64,000 nucleotides of DNA, from NCBI GenBank assembly GCA_964472315.1, contig CAYYJS010000013.1, positions 11,823-75,822 of the forward strand, written 5' to 3'. This DNA comes from CAYYJS01 sp964472315 (GTDB lineage Bacteria > Verrucomicrobiota > Kiritimatiellia > UBA8416). Every line of letters starts with the position of its first letter. Positions within the stretch are counted from its first letter, which is position 1. The notes below the pieces were generated by a model. It searched no databases. It was given only the letters and a program-made list of their open reading frames with translations, and was not told where the DNA came from. Below, piece by piece: positions 16,604 to 25,653 of the stretch. Made by a program: the position numbers and the translations under genes.

Positions 16604-17650
16604 GTGGCGGAAATAGTCATCACCGGCGGCGCCGGATTCATCGGTTGCGCCGTGGCCAACCACCATCTGGCCGCGGGCGATCGGGTAACGGTGTTCGACA
16701 ATCTGTCGCGCGCCGGGACGGATCATAACCTGGCATGGTTGCGGCGGCAGCCGGGCGGTGACCGGTTGACGTTCGTCCGCGGCGACGTCCGCGACGCCGA
16801 GGCCGTCGTCCGCGCGGTGTCGGCCGACGCCGGGCGCGTCTATCACCTGGCCGGACAGGTCGCGGTGACCACGTCCGTCGTCGCGCCCCGCGAGGATTTC
16901 GAGATCAACGCGCTGGGCACGCTGAATGTGCTCGAAGCCGTGCGCCGGCAGGCGCCCGCGGCCGTGATGCTCTACGCCTCGACCAACAAGGTCTACGGCG
17001 GCCTTGAGGACCGGCCCGTGGAGGAGACCGAAGCGCGGTACGCGCTGACCGACCGCCCCGACGGCATCGACGAGCGCGAACCGCTGGACTTCCACAGTCC
17101 GTATGGCTGCTCGAAAGGGTGCGGAGACCAGTACGTCCGCGACTACGCGCGCATCTACGGTCTGCGGACCGTGGTCTTCCGTCAGTCCTGCATCTACGGC
17201 ACGCGGCAATTCGGCGTCGAGGACCAGGGCTGGGTCGCCCATTTCTGCCTGGCCACGCGGTTCGACCGCCCGCTGACGATCTACGGCAACGGGAAGCAGG
17301 TGCGCGACGTCCTGTTCATCGACGACCTCGTGGCGGCCTACGAGAGCGCCGCCACGCAGATCGCCACGACCGCCGGACAGGTCTACAACATCGGCGGCGG
17401 GCCGGCCTTCACGCTGTCGATCTGGCGCGAGTTCGGTCCCATTTTGGCGCGGCTCAACGGCGGAGAACCGGTGGTGCGCTGGGGCGAATGGCGTCCCGGC
17501 GACCAGCCGATCTACATCAGCGATATCCGGAAGGCGCGACGCGACTTCGGTTGGGCGCCGCGCGTGTCGCCGCAAGAGGGTCTCGACAAGCTGTGGCGCT
17601 GGATCGGCGAGAACGAACCGCTGCTGCGGGCGACCTTCGGCGCGCGGTGA
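16604..17650 (+). CDS. CDP-paratose 2-epimerase-like SDR enzyme
   Basis: An extended short-chain dehydrogenase with the NAD-binding GGAGFIG at residues 8-14, a Ser/Thr-rich YASTNKVYGG and the catalytic YGCSK near 167. The block FRQSCIYGTRQFGVEDQGWV matches CDP-paratose/tyvelose 2-epimerases (RfbE/TyvE-like) better than UDP-glucose 4-epimerases. It is expected to make an unusual nucleotide-activated deoxysugar for the local polysaccharide. The window has no other CDP-deoxysugar genes, so the substrate may differ. GGAG lies before the start. Confidence 0.85.
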   Translation: MAEIVITGGAGFIGCAVANHHLAAGDRVTVFDNLSRAGTDHNLAWLRRQPGGDRLTFVRGDVRDAEAVVRAVSADAGRVYHLAGQVAVTTSVVAPREDFEINALGTLNVLEAVRRQAPAAVMLYASTNKVYGGLEDRPVEETEARYALTDRPDGIDEREPLDFHSPYGCSKGCGDQYVRDYARIYGLRTVVFRQSCIYGTRQFGVEDQGWVAHFCLATRFDRPLTIYGNGKQVRDVLFIDDLVAAYESAATQIATTAGQVYNIGGGPAFTLSIWREFGPILARLNGGEPVVRWGEWRPGDQPIYISDIRKARRDFGWAPRVSPQEGLDKLWRWIGENEPLLRATFGAR

Positions 17651-17684
17651 CGCGCCGCGGCGCGCCCGCCGCACCCGCACCCCC

Positions 17685-18236
17685 TCAACACGACGACGGG
17701 GTGTCGGCGGCCCGACGCTTCGTGCGCAGGTACAGATGCACGAGGACGAGGATCGGCGCGAGGATCAGCAACTCGTTCAGCGCGGAGACCAGGTGCCACC
17801 AACTGAAGAGGCCCAGCCCCCATTGCAGGCCGATGAAGATGTCGAACGGCGCATGGAATCGCCGTTCCGTCCAGGGCCAGAACAGCATGAGGCCGCGTCC
17901 GCACGTGAAGAAGTCCATCGCCGCATGCAGGCTCAGGGCCACCGCCGCCAGGCCGACGTAATGTCGCGCCCGACGGACCTGGAACACGCCGCAGGCCAGC
18001 GCCGTCGCCGCCGTTACGCCGGCGACGAACAGCAGGCTGTGCGTGAACTGGTTGTGATAGGCGCCCATGTCGCGCAGAACCACCCCGGCCACGGCGTCGA
18101 GGTCCTGCGCGAACGAGAAACCCAGCGCGACCCCCGCGTGCATCCAGCGCTCCCAGGCGCCGACCGGTTCGACCTTGCGGAGCGCCAGGCGATGGACCAC
18201 GTAGGCGGCGCCGAGATGTGCGAGCGGTGAAGGCAT
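17685..18236 (-). CDS. YdjM-like membrane-bound metal-dependent hydrolase
   Basis: The protein (183 aa) matches the LexA-binding, inner-membrane-associated putative hydrolase family (PF04307). Conserved polar residues occur at the membrane edges: HLGAAY near 7, DLDA near 45, HNQFTHS near 61 and LHAAMDFF near 103. About four membrane segments are visible. The family's substrate is unknown. The gene converges on the + strand epimerase and lies 12 bp downstream of another epimerase gene on the same strand. Confidence 0.8.
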   Translation of the reverse strand: MPSPLAHLGAAYVVHRLALRKVEPVGAWERWMHAGVALGFSFAQDLDAVAGVVLRDMGAYHNQFTHSLLFVAGVTAATALACGVFQVRRARHYVGLAAVALSLHAAMDFFTCGRGLMLFWPWTERRFHAPFDIFIGLQWGLGLFSWWHLVSALNELLILAPILVLVHLYLRTKRRAADTPSSC

Positions 18237-18248
18237 GGCGGGGGTCCG

Positions 18249-19268
18249 TCAGCGCCGGCGCGCGTCCGCGGAACCGGTGCGAGCCGGCAGGTAGCCTTCC
18301 GCGATGTACCACGCGGCCGTCCGCTGCAACCCCTCGTCAAGACCCACGCGCGGCTGGTAGCCGAGATCGCGGCGGGCCTTGTCGATCTTGAACGCGCGGT
18401 TCTGGCGATACCAGTCGACCCGGCGCGGGAAGATGGGCGGCGTCACGTGGAACGGTTTGCAGAGCGTCTCGCAGACGTGTCCGGCGATGACCAGCGGCAG
18501 CACCGGGAAATGCGGAATCTTCACGTCGACGCCCAGGGCTTTGCCGACCCGGCGCACGAGGTCCTCGATGCCGACGTATTCCTCGTCGGCGATGAGATAG
18601 GCCTGCCCGTCGCCCCGACCCGGCTGCATGGCCAGCACCAAGGCATCGACCAGGTTGTCGATGTAGAGCGGATGGTACAGCGTCCGGCCGTTGCCGAACA
18701 TGGGGAAGCGCCCGGAGGCGACGCGTTTGAAGATCATGAAGAAGCGCTCCGGGTCCCCCGGTCCGTAGATCGCGGCGGGACGCAGGATCACGCAGGCCAT
18801 GCGCGGACCGTTGTACTCGAGCACGATCGGTTCCGCCAGGTACTTCGTGTGCTGATAATAGTCGGCCGGCTGGATCGGCGCATCCTCGCCGCCCGGCGGG
18901 TTGTCCACATTCCCGTGCACGCCGCAGGTGCTGGTGTAGATGAAGCGCTTCACGCCGGCCTGCTTCGCCGCTTCGAGCACGATGCGGGTGCCGCCGACGT
19001 TGACATCGTCATAATGCGATTCGGGGACATCGAGCTCGCGGAAGGCGGCCGCCATGTGCTGCACCACGTCCACGCCGCGCATGGCGGACTCGACCACCGG
19101 CTTGTCCGTGACCGAACCGATCACGACGGTCGCGCCCCAGTCGCGCAGTTCCTGGGTCTTCAGGCCTTCCTTGTAATCGAGCGCGGTGACGGCGTGTCCC
19201 GCATCGAGCAGCCGTCGGACAAGCGCCTTGCCTGTGAACCCCGTGCCTCCGGTAACCAATACTCTCAT
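18249..19268 (-). CDS. NAD-dependent epimerase/dehydratase
   Basis: An extended SDR of 339 residues with GGTGFTG at residues 7-13, the Ser/Thr motif YTSTCGVHG near 110 and catalytic YYQHTK near 137. HPLYIDNLVDALVLAM near 204 is typical of sugar-nucleotide epimerases and of 3-beta-HSD-like enzymes, and the substrate cannot be fixed. It follows asparagine synthase by 31 bp on the same strand, so the two are likely co-transcribed and belong to the first polysaccharide block. Confidence 0.85.
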   Translation of the reverse strand: MRVLVTGGTGFTGKALVRRLLDAGHAVTALDYKEGLKTQELRDWGATVVIGSVTDKPVVESAMRGVDVVQHMAAAFRELDVPESHYDDVNVGGTRIVLEAAKQAGVKRFIYTSTCGVHGNVDNPPGGEDAPIQPADYYQHTKYLAEPIVLEYNGPRMACVILRPAAIYGPGDPERFFMIFKRVASGRFPMFGNGRTLYHPLYIDNLVDALVLAMQPGRGDGQAYLIADEEYVGIEDLVRRVGKALGVDVKIPHFPVLPLVIAGHVCETLCKPFHVTPPIFPRRVDWYRQNRAFKIDKARRDLGYQPRVGLDEGLQRTAAWYIAEGYLPARTGSADARRR

Positions 19269-19299
19269 CGGATCGATCCTCCTTGTCCGTCGCCGTCCG

Positions 19300-21174
19300 T
19301 CAGCAATTGACGTTGAACTTGCGCTGCCAGATGGCCGTGTTCAGCAGGGCCCACAGCACATGGTTGTGATTGTGTTTCATGGCGAGATGCTCATCGACCA
19401 GGCGTTTGAGCGTCTTCACATCGAGGTTGCGCTGGATGATCGGCGACTGATCGAAGAGGTCGATCATGTAATCCTTGAGCCGGCCGCGCAGCAACTGTTT
19501 GACGGGCAGGCTGTAGCCCTGCTTGCCGCGGTTGACGATGTTGTCCGGCAGGATGCCTTCCAGGGCCGAGCGGAAGACGTGCTTCGTCCGGAACCCCTTC
19601 AGCTTCCAGTCGCCGGGCAGCGAGGCGATGAACTCCACGAGGACGTGGTCGAGCAGCGGCACGCGCACCTCGAGCGAGCTGGCCATGCTCATCTTGTCGA
19701 CCTTCATCAGGACGCTGTCCGCCATCATGAACCGCATATCCAGGTAGATCTCGCGGTTGACGATGTCGGTGGCGTCGCATCGGTCCAGATAGGGGCGGAT
19801 GAGGCGAAAGGCGTCGAACACCGCCTTGCCCTTGAAGTCGTCGTTGAACAGCGCGGCATCCTGCCGCGCGTTGCCGAAGTACTGCCAGCGCAGATGATGC
19901 CCCTCGGGCGGGAGGTTCGAACCTTCGATGAAGCGCTTGAACATGTTGATGGCGCCCTTCTTCTGGGGCCGATCGGGCAGGCAGGCGGCCAGACGCGCGA
20001 TGACGTGCCTGCGCAGCGGGCCGGGAATGACGCTGAACCAGCGGTTGAGCCGACTGGCCTTGAAGCGGTCGTAGCCGGCGTAGCTCTCGTCGCCGCCTTC
20101 GCCGCTGAGGCAGACCGTGACGTGCTTCCGGGCCTGCTCGCAGACCAGGAACAGCGGCACCGACGACAGGTCCGTCATCGGCTCGTCGAGATGCCAGAGA
20201 GCGCGCTCGACGTAGTCCGGCTTGAGGTTGCTGTCGATCATCAGCACCTGGTGGTCGGTTTGGAACACGTCGGCCACCTGCTGGGCATAGTCCAGTTCGC
20301 TGAATGTCTTGTCCGCGTAGCCGATGGTGAACGTGCGGAGGCGGCCCGGAATGTGGCGGCGCATCATGGCCACCAGCGCGCTGGAGTCGAGCCCGCCCGA
20401 GAGGAAGACGCCGAGGGGCACGTCGCTCATGAGGTGACTCTTGACGGCGTGGTCCAGCAGTTCGCGCTGCCGCTCGACCGCCTCGCCGTAATGGAGATGC
20501 TCGGCGTTCGGCTTGAGGCTCAAATCCCAGTAGCGTGTGACGCGGGTATCGCCGCGTCGATGGATCAGGTGATGTCCGGCCGGGAGTTTCAGGATGCCGC
20601 GGAACATGGTCTCCGGCGCGGGCACGAACTCGAAGCCGAGGTAGTCGTACAGCGCCTGATGGTTCAACTCGCGCGGGACATCGGGATTTTCGAGGATGGC
20701 CTTGATCTCGGAGGCGAAGATGAGGCGGCCGCCGTGGAGACTGTAGTAGAGCGGCTTGATACCGATGCGGTCGCGCGCGATGAAGAGCTGTTGCCGGCCG
20801 GCGTCCCAGATGGCGAAGGCGAACATGCCGCGCAGCTTGTCGACGCAGTCGACCCCGTACTCCTCGTAGGCGTGGACGATGACCTCGCTGTCCGTATGGC
20901 TGGCGAACCGGTGCCCCCGCCGTTCGAGCTCGGGCTTCAGATCCTGGTAATTGTAGATCTCGCCGTTAAAGACCAGCCGCACGGCGCCGTCCTCGTTCGT
21001 CATCGGCTGGCGACCGTGATCGCTGAGGTCGATGATACTGAGGCGGCGATGCCCGAGCGAGATGCCCTCCGCCGCATATGTGCCGTCCTGATCCGGACCG
21101 CGATGGGCCATGACGCCGTTCATCTTCGCAACGAGCGCTTCGTCGCGCCATGTGAATCCGCAAATGCCGCACAT
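19300..21174 (-). CDS. asnB: asparagine synthase (glutamine-hydrolysing)
   Basis: The 624-residue protein starts MCGICGF, so Cys2 is the glutaminase nucleophile; RRLSIIDLS, FNGEIYNY and HTDSEV line that site. The synthetase half has the PP-loop SGGLDSS near 271 and GEGGDESYAGY near 355. AsnB-like enzymes in polysaccharide loci often amidate a sugar acid or peptide rather than make free asparagine, and the glycan context here favours that reading, though it is inference. Length and motifs are complete. Confidence 0.92.
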   Translation of the reverse strand: MCGICGFTWRDEALVAKMNGVMAHRGPDQDGTYAAEGISLGHRRLSIIDLSDHGRQPMTNEDGAVRLVFNGEIYNYQDLKPELERRGHRFASHTDSEVIVHAYEEYGVDCVDKLRGMFAFAIWDAGRQQLFIARDRIGIKPLYYSLHGGRLIFASEIKAILENPDVPRELNHQALYDYLGFEFVPAPETMFRGILKLPAGHHLIHRRGDTRVTRYWDLSLKPNAEHLHYGEAVERQRELLDHAVKSHLMSDVPLGVFLSGGLDSSALVAMMRRHIPGRLRTFTIGYADKTFSELDYAQQVADVFQTDHQVLMIDSNLKPDYVERALWHLDEPMTDLSSVPLFLVCEQARKHVTVCLSGEGGDESYAGYDRFKASRLNRWFSVIPGPLRRHVIARLAACLPDRPQKKGAINMFKRFIEGSNLPPEGHHLRWQYFGNARQDAALFNDDFKGKAVFDAFRLIRPYLDRCDATDIVNREIYLDMRFMMADSVLMKVDKMSMASSLEVRVPLLDHVLVEFIASLPGDWKLKGFRTKHVFRSALEGILPDNIVNRGKQGYSLPVKQLLRGRLKDYMIDLFDQSPIIQRNLDVKTLKRLVDEHLAMKHNHNHVLWALLNTAIWQRKFNVNC

Positions 21175-21253
21175 GCAATCGGTTCCCGAGGTTTCGTGTC
21201 TGCCCGAAAGGCGAGGTCAAACCGTATGCCTTTTCGGCGCGGGATGCAATCCC

Positions 21254-21982
21254 TTACCCGTCGCGGCGCAGTTCCATGATCACCGGCGAACCCCACAGTC
21301 GGGTGAGTCCGAGCGCTCCGCACACGGCCTCCAGAGCCGCGGACAGGGCCGGCCGGCGCAGCACGCGGTGCAGTACCATGGGCAGAAAGAACTGCTTCCG
21401 CTCGCGCATGCGGACGAACCCGTGTCGGGCGAAGACATCGGTCAGTTCGCGGCGGCTGAAGAGCCGCCACGCGCGGGTGTTGCCTTCGAGCTTCTTCTTG
21501 AACGAGAAAAGGCCGCCCGAGACCGCCGCATTGAGACTGCGGCTGGTGGGGTAGTCGACGATGATGGAGCGCCGCGCGACACGACAGAGCTCGCCGATCA
21601 GCTTCGGCCATGCGTCACAGTGCGTGAGCAGACGAAAGCAGAGCACCGTGTCGACGGAGGCGTCCGCAAAGGGCAGGTCGAACATGGAGGCGCGGACGAA
21701 CGTGCAGGCGCCCCGGTCAACCAGATCGCGAATGCGCGCGCCGCAAACCGCGTCGCTGCCGTGGACCGTCACCCGGAACCCGGCTTCGGCCAGCGGGCGC
21801 GCAAGCTGGGCATGCCCGCCGCCGACATCCAGCACCTCGACGCCCTGGTGTGCGTCGAGCGCGGCGAGAACGATACGGGCCTGCCGCCGCAGCATCCAGG
21901 CGCCGATGGCGCCCGAAAACCGCCGGGCATAGTCATCGGACGCGGTCTCGATATCGGCGGCATCACTGGCGACCATTGGCAT
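21254..21982 (-). CDS. class I SAM-dependent methyltransferase
   Basis: The ATG at 21982 gives 242 residues; longer frames to 22138 start in poor coding sequence, and an ATG at 21976 is also possible. Motif I is VEVLDVGGGHAQLARPLAE near residue 48, followed by motif II around VTVHGSDAV and an acidic motif IV region near SVDTVLCFRLLTH. The C-terminal helices resemble lipid or glycan methyltransferases. It is probably the last enzyme of the first polysaccharide block, 79 bp upstream of asnB in the same direction. Confidence 0.8.
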   Translation of the reverse strand: MPMVASDAADIETASDDYARRFSGAIGAWMLRRQARIVLAALDAHQGVEVLDVGGGHAQLARPLAEAGFRVTVHGSDAVCGARIRDLVDRGACTFVRASMFDLPFADASVDTVLCFRLLTHCDAWPKLIGELCRVARRSIIVDYPTSRSLNAAVSGGLFSFKKKLEGNTRAWRLFSRRELTDVFARHGFVRMRERKQFFLPMVLHRVLRRPALSAALEAVCGALGLTRLWGSPVIMELRRDG

Positions 21983-22111
21983 TGTCCCGGTTGCGTATCC
22001 ACCCTCAGGCGCCTCACGGCCGACACGACCGATCCGGCGACTGGCACGATAGTACGGAACGGCGGGTGTGTCGAGCGATCCCCGACACACCCCTCTCCCG
22101 TCCCCTCCTTG

Positions 22112-22896
22112 CCACTGTTCGTGTGCATGACAAACCATTTTTCACCTTGTCTTCGAAACGCCGCGGGCGAATTGCTCACGCTTCATGCAGTCGCTCAGTA
22201 CGGCATACGTGGAGCAGCTATCCGAGCTATATCGGACGGCGCAAACGGTTGGACTTCGTCGAATATGGGCCGATGCTTGCGGAGATGGGCGGCAAGGAGC
22301 GTGTGCGTCCCAGGCGCTACCGGGACTTTGCAGAAAGCGGGTTGGCGGAAAACGATGAGGAGTTCCTGGAGGTGTTGCGGGAATACCCGCGCTGCATGGG
22401 AGGCGAGGCGTTTCGAGACTGGGTCAATGAACAGTACGGAAAGCTCTTGAATCGGCACGCGCATCCCGAGGACGTTTCGTTGCGTCGCACGTCCACGCCC
22501 CTGAGTGCGGAACGGGTACTCCAGCTTGTGGCGGAGAACTTCGGCATACAGGTCAGCGACCTTCAGGTGCGCCGCCGCGACAGCCTCCTGCGCGCCGTGG
22601 CGGCTCGCTGCCTATGTCGTCACGCGGGGCTTACGCAGCGCACCGCGGCCGCGGCGCTCAACATGGGAAGCGGGGCGGCCGTCAGCCACCAATTGCGTAA
22701 ACTGATCGAGGCGCAACAAGCCGACAAGAAACTGGCCCGCCGTCTCGCCGCCTTGGACCAACGACTGTCCACTGAGAGCAGGAACAAAGTATACCAACTC
22801 AAGGGCTGCCCCGATGCCCCCAGTTCCAGCCCATCGTCCGGTCAAACGCTCCACGCTGGCGCACATCCTCAAGCAGGGCAGACTCAGCGCGCATAG
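22112..22896 (+). pseudogene. broken REP-associated tyrosine transposase (RAYT)
   Basis: The HUH core begins FVCMTNHF, but an extra T in a T-run at 22137-22142 shifts the frame before the second His. In the shifted frame it continues HLVFETPRANCSRFMQSLST. The rest of the catalytic domain is deleted; in a third frame the sequence resumes at WSSYPSYIGRRKRLDFVEY. It then runs through the DnaA-like helix-turn-helix C-terminus (about 22490-22800) to the stop. RAYTs mobilise REP palindromes. This copy cannot be active. Confidence 0.75.
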
Positions 22897-23058
22897 AGCA
22901 GCCTGTCCCTTGACGCCTATCAGTGGTGTGTGTGGGACCCTCCGAAAGGAGGGTTCCCATCCCGATCGTCGCTCCCGTCGTCCGCTCTCGTCAGCCGATC
23001 CCCGTGAGACCGACAGAATCGAGATGCGCCCCCCTGCGACGCTGCTTGCAGTATCCCC
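22897..23058. other. intergenic stretch before the TonB receptor promoter
   Basis: No gene or RNA is recognised. A GGACCCTCCGAAAGGAGGGTTC hairpin-like element near 22935-22957 (ACCCTCC/GGAGGGT around a GAAA loop) could end transcription from upstream. Confidence 0.45.
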
Positions 23059-23087
23059 TTGCCCCGGCTTTGCAACACGCGTAGAAT
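23059..23087 (+). promoter_or_regulatory. TonB receptor promoter
   Basis: TTGCCC at 23059-23064 and TAGAAT at 23082-23087 are separated by 17 bp; the -10 matches five of six consensus bases. Start of transcription would be about 55 bp before the ATG at 23149. Confidence 0.55.
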
Positions 23088-23148
23088 CGCGCCGATCTGG
23101 GGTGTATCGTGCGCCGGGGCGAGCGCACCTAATGCGAGAGGGGGCGAC

Positions 23149-25428
23149 ATGAGCAGGATCACGCGGGCCACGACGTTTTCGCAATCGCACGCGCTCACCC
23201 GCGGCCATGCCGCATGGGATGACCCGCGGCATCCCGGTCCCGCCGCATGCGGTTGCGCCCGTGCGCTCCTGATGTGCCTCGCGCTGGCGGCGCCCGCGCG
23301 CGTCGGAGCACAGGCCGGCGGTGACGCAGCCGCGGGTGGCCTGTTCGACATGCCGCTCGAGGACCTCATGCGGATCAACGTACTGTCGGCGGCCAGTTTC
23401 TTCGAAGTCGACACGGAGAAGAACCCCGGCTACTCGCAGACGTTCACGGCCGAAGAACTCGCGGTCGCGCCGATCCGGACACTGGGGGACCTGATCGAGC
23501 TCAAGTGCCCGACCTTCGCCACGGGCGGCAGTCCGCGCGAGGGTCTGCAGATCGGCGGTCGCGGCATCACCAGCGAGAACTCGTGGCGCACGCTGCTGCT
23601 GATCGATGGACACAATGTCAACCATCGCGTCCACTTCGGGATGCTCGAGAGCCTCTCGACACCCATCCTGGGCGATATCCGCAAACTGGAGGTCATCACG
23701 GGCCCCAGCGCCATCGTGCACGGCAGCGGCGCGTTCGACGGCTTCATCAACATCACCCCGCGCAACGGCACCGACGACGCCGGACTTTGGGCGGACGTCG
23801 AGTACGGGTTCGAGGATGATTTGCGGAAACTGGAGACCGGCTACGGCTTCGACTATGGCCCCGGCCGCGACGTCTACATTCACCTCGCCTGGTTCACCGC
23901 CGACGGCTTCGAGCCGGATGACGAGTGGGGCTACGAGATGTCCGCGGCGAATCAGGCGTGGGCCACGGAACTCGGCAATTTCGATACCAAGGGGATGATC
24001 CGCACCGCGCGCCCGTTCCGCTTCGTCGGCGACAACTACCGGCTGGCCACCTACTGGAACCATGGCAATCTGAAGACCCATCTTATTTTCGGCGAATCCA
24101 ACCAGGACATGTTCTCGTTCAACGAGCAAGGATACCTGCACAGCCAATACCTCCTGATGCAGACCAAGTACCTGCAGGAACTGGGCGAAACGGATTCCCT
24201 GGAGTACATCCTCGCCGGCGAGATGTTCGACGAGTACTACGAATGGTCGGCCAACACGCTGCCCGCGTTTGCCCTCGGCGACAAGAGCGGCGGCGACGAG
24301 TTCGGCATCGAGGGCAAACTGATCTACCGGACCGAGCGCCTGGAGCGTAACCGCATCGCTTTCGGCAGCGCCGTGGCCCGCCGCGAGATGAACAGCCTGG
24401 AGCAGTTTTTCCGCAAAGACGACTTGATCGGTCCCGGCAACGACGCCACGGGCGAATACACGTCGATGGGGCTGTTCATCGAAGACTGGATCACGCTGAC
24501 CGCGCGACTGACGGCCTACGCCGGCCTGCGATACGACCGGATCTACCAGGGCACGTACCGGACGCATAACTCGGTGGCGGGGGTCACCCCGCCGTCGTTC
24601 ACGCCGGAGGACCTTCACGAATGGTCGCCGCGCATCGGCCTCGTCTACGAACTGACGCCGAACGACACCGTCAAGGCATCCTACCAGCGGGGCTTCCGCT
24701 TCCCCGAACCGGCCATGTACGCCTGGCATGACCTGTTTGGAACCGTGCTGGCCGAGGGCGGATTCGACCGACTGCCGGACTTCACGCCCGAGACGCTGGA
24801 CAGCGTCGAACTGAACTACATCCGCAAGTTCCCGGAACAGCGTTTGAACCTGTACCTTAACCTGTTTCATAACACCTACCGGGATCGCCTGACGTGGATC
24901 TGGTTCCAGCGCGAGGACGGCTATGTGGACCCCGAGGGGTGGGACTACGTGGTCGACACCGTGGGTTGGGTCGGCAGCTATGCCAACATCGACGGCAAGG
25001 AGTACATCTACGGCGGCGAGGCCGTCATCGCGTACGCGTTGACCGACGACCTCCATGTCAACGCCGGATACGGACTGATCGAGATCGACAACCGCGATGT
25101 CGTCCGTTACCCGAACCAGCAACTCAAACTGAACGTCAGGGCCGAGTTCCTGTCGGACCGACTGGTGTGCGACGTGTACTACGTGGCCACACCGGGCGGG
25201 ATCGACAATGAAACGGGGGTGCAGCATCCGATCTACGACGAGTCGCGTTCGCTGGTCGACGCCGCGATCGGTTACCGCGTCAACCCGAACTTCCGGCTCA
25301 AGCTCATCGGCAAGAATCTGCTGGAGGACGACGTCCCGCCGCCGACGTTCAATATGGACAGCCCGCAATCGGGCCATATCGGGCGCGACGCCCGACGTGT
25401 CTACCTGGTCGCCGCCACTCATTTCTGA
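23149..25428 (+). CDS. TonB-dependent outer-membrane receptor
   Basis: A 759-residue protein with an unusually long N-terminal region before the hydrophobic ALLMCLALAAPARVGAQA signal (residues 39-57). A TonB-box-like stretch and plug domain follow: YSQTFTAEELAVAPIRTLGD, then LQIGGRGI and LLLIDGHNV, then VITGPSAIVHGSGAF. Beta strands fill the rest, with the FRFPEP motif near 520 and a terminal Phe, as needed for BAM-mediated insertion. It imports a chelated metal, vitamin or glycan; the substrate is unknown. No TonB/ExbB genes are nearby. The ATG follows a purine-rich AGAGGGGG. Confidence 0.88.
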   Translation: MSRITRATTFSQSHALTRGHAAWDDPRHPGPAACGCARALLMCLALAAPARVGAQAGGDAAAGGLFDMPLEDLMRINVLSAASFFEVDTEKNPGYSQTFTAEELAVAPIRTLGDLIELKCPTFATGGSPREGLQIGGRGITSENSWRTLLLIDGHNVNHRVHFGMLESLSTPILGDIRKLEVITGPSAIVHGSGAFDGFINITPRNGTDDAGLWADVEYGFEDDLRKLETGYGFDYGPGRDVYIHLAWFTADGFEPDDEWGYEMSAANQAWATELGNFDTKGMIRTARPFRFVGDNYRLATYWNHGNLKTHLIFGESNQDMFSFNEQGYLHSQYLLMQTKYLQELGETDSLEYILAGEMFDEYYEWSANTLPAFALGDKSGGDEFGIEGKLIYRTERLERNRIAFGSAVARREMNSLEQFFRKDDLIGPGNDATGEYTSMGLFIEDWITLTARLTAYAGLRYDRIYQGTYRTHNSVAGVTPPSFTPEDLHEWSPRIGLVYELTPNDTVKASYQRGFRFPEPAMYAWHDLFGTVLAEGGFDRLPDFTPETLDSVELNYIRKFPEQRLNLYLNLFHNTYRDRLTWIWFQREDGYVDPEGWDYVVDTVGWVGSYANIDGKEYIYGGEAVIAYALTDDLHVNAGYGLIEIDNRDVVRYPNQQLKLNVRAEFLSDRLVCDVYYVATPGGIDNETGVQHPIYDESRSLVDAAIGYRVNPNFRLKLIGKNLLEDDVPPPTFNMDSPQSGHIGRDARRVYLVAATHF

Positions 25429-25653
25429 GTGCCGCGATCGGATGGGCCACCCTCCGGCACACGAGAATCGATGGAACTCCTGTTGATCCAACCGGATCGG
25501 GCAGTTTCTCAACCGCGTGGGGCAGACCGCGGAGCGCGGAGCCTGGGCCAGTCGCCACGGATGGAGCCCCTGTGGAAGACGATGGCATTTCTCTCCAGCG
25601 CCTGACGAAGCGTATCGGCCGTCCACCGCATCCAATCAAACCGTCTTATGCCA
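25429..25653. other. intergenic stretch between convergent genes
   Basis: No gene, terminator hairpin with T-run or known repeat could be supported here. Confidence 0.45.

Noticed and set aside
19186..21279. 697-codon open frame on the plus strand
   Set aside because: Antisense to asnB, whose motifs are complete.
22612..25635. 1007-codon open frame on the minus strand
   Set aside because: It lies opposite the TonB receptor and the RAYT relic, has no domain motifs, and is explained by high-GC codon use of the + strand gene.
25429..25653. Small gene between the TonB receptor and aspC
   Set aside because: Short frames only, no ribosome-binding site and no motif.
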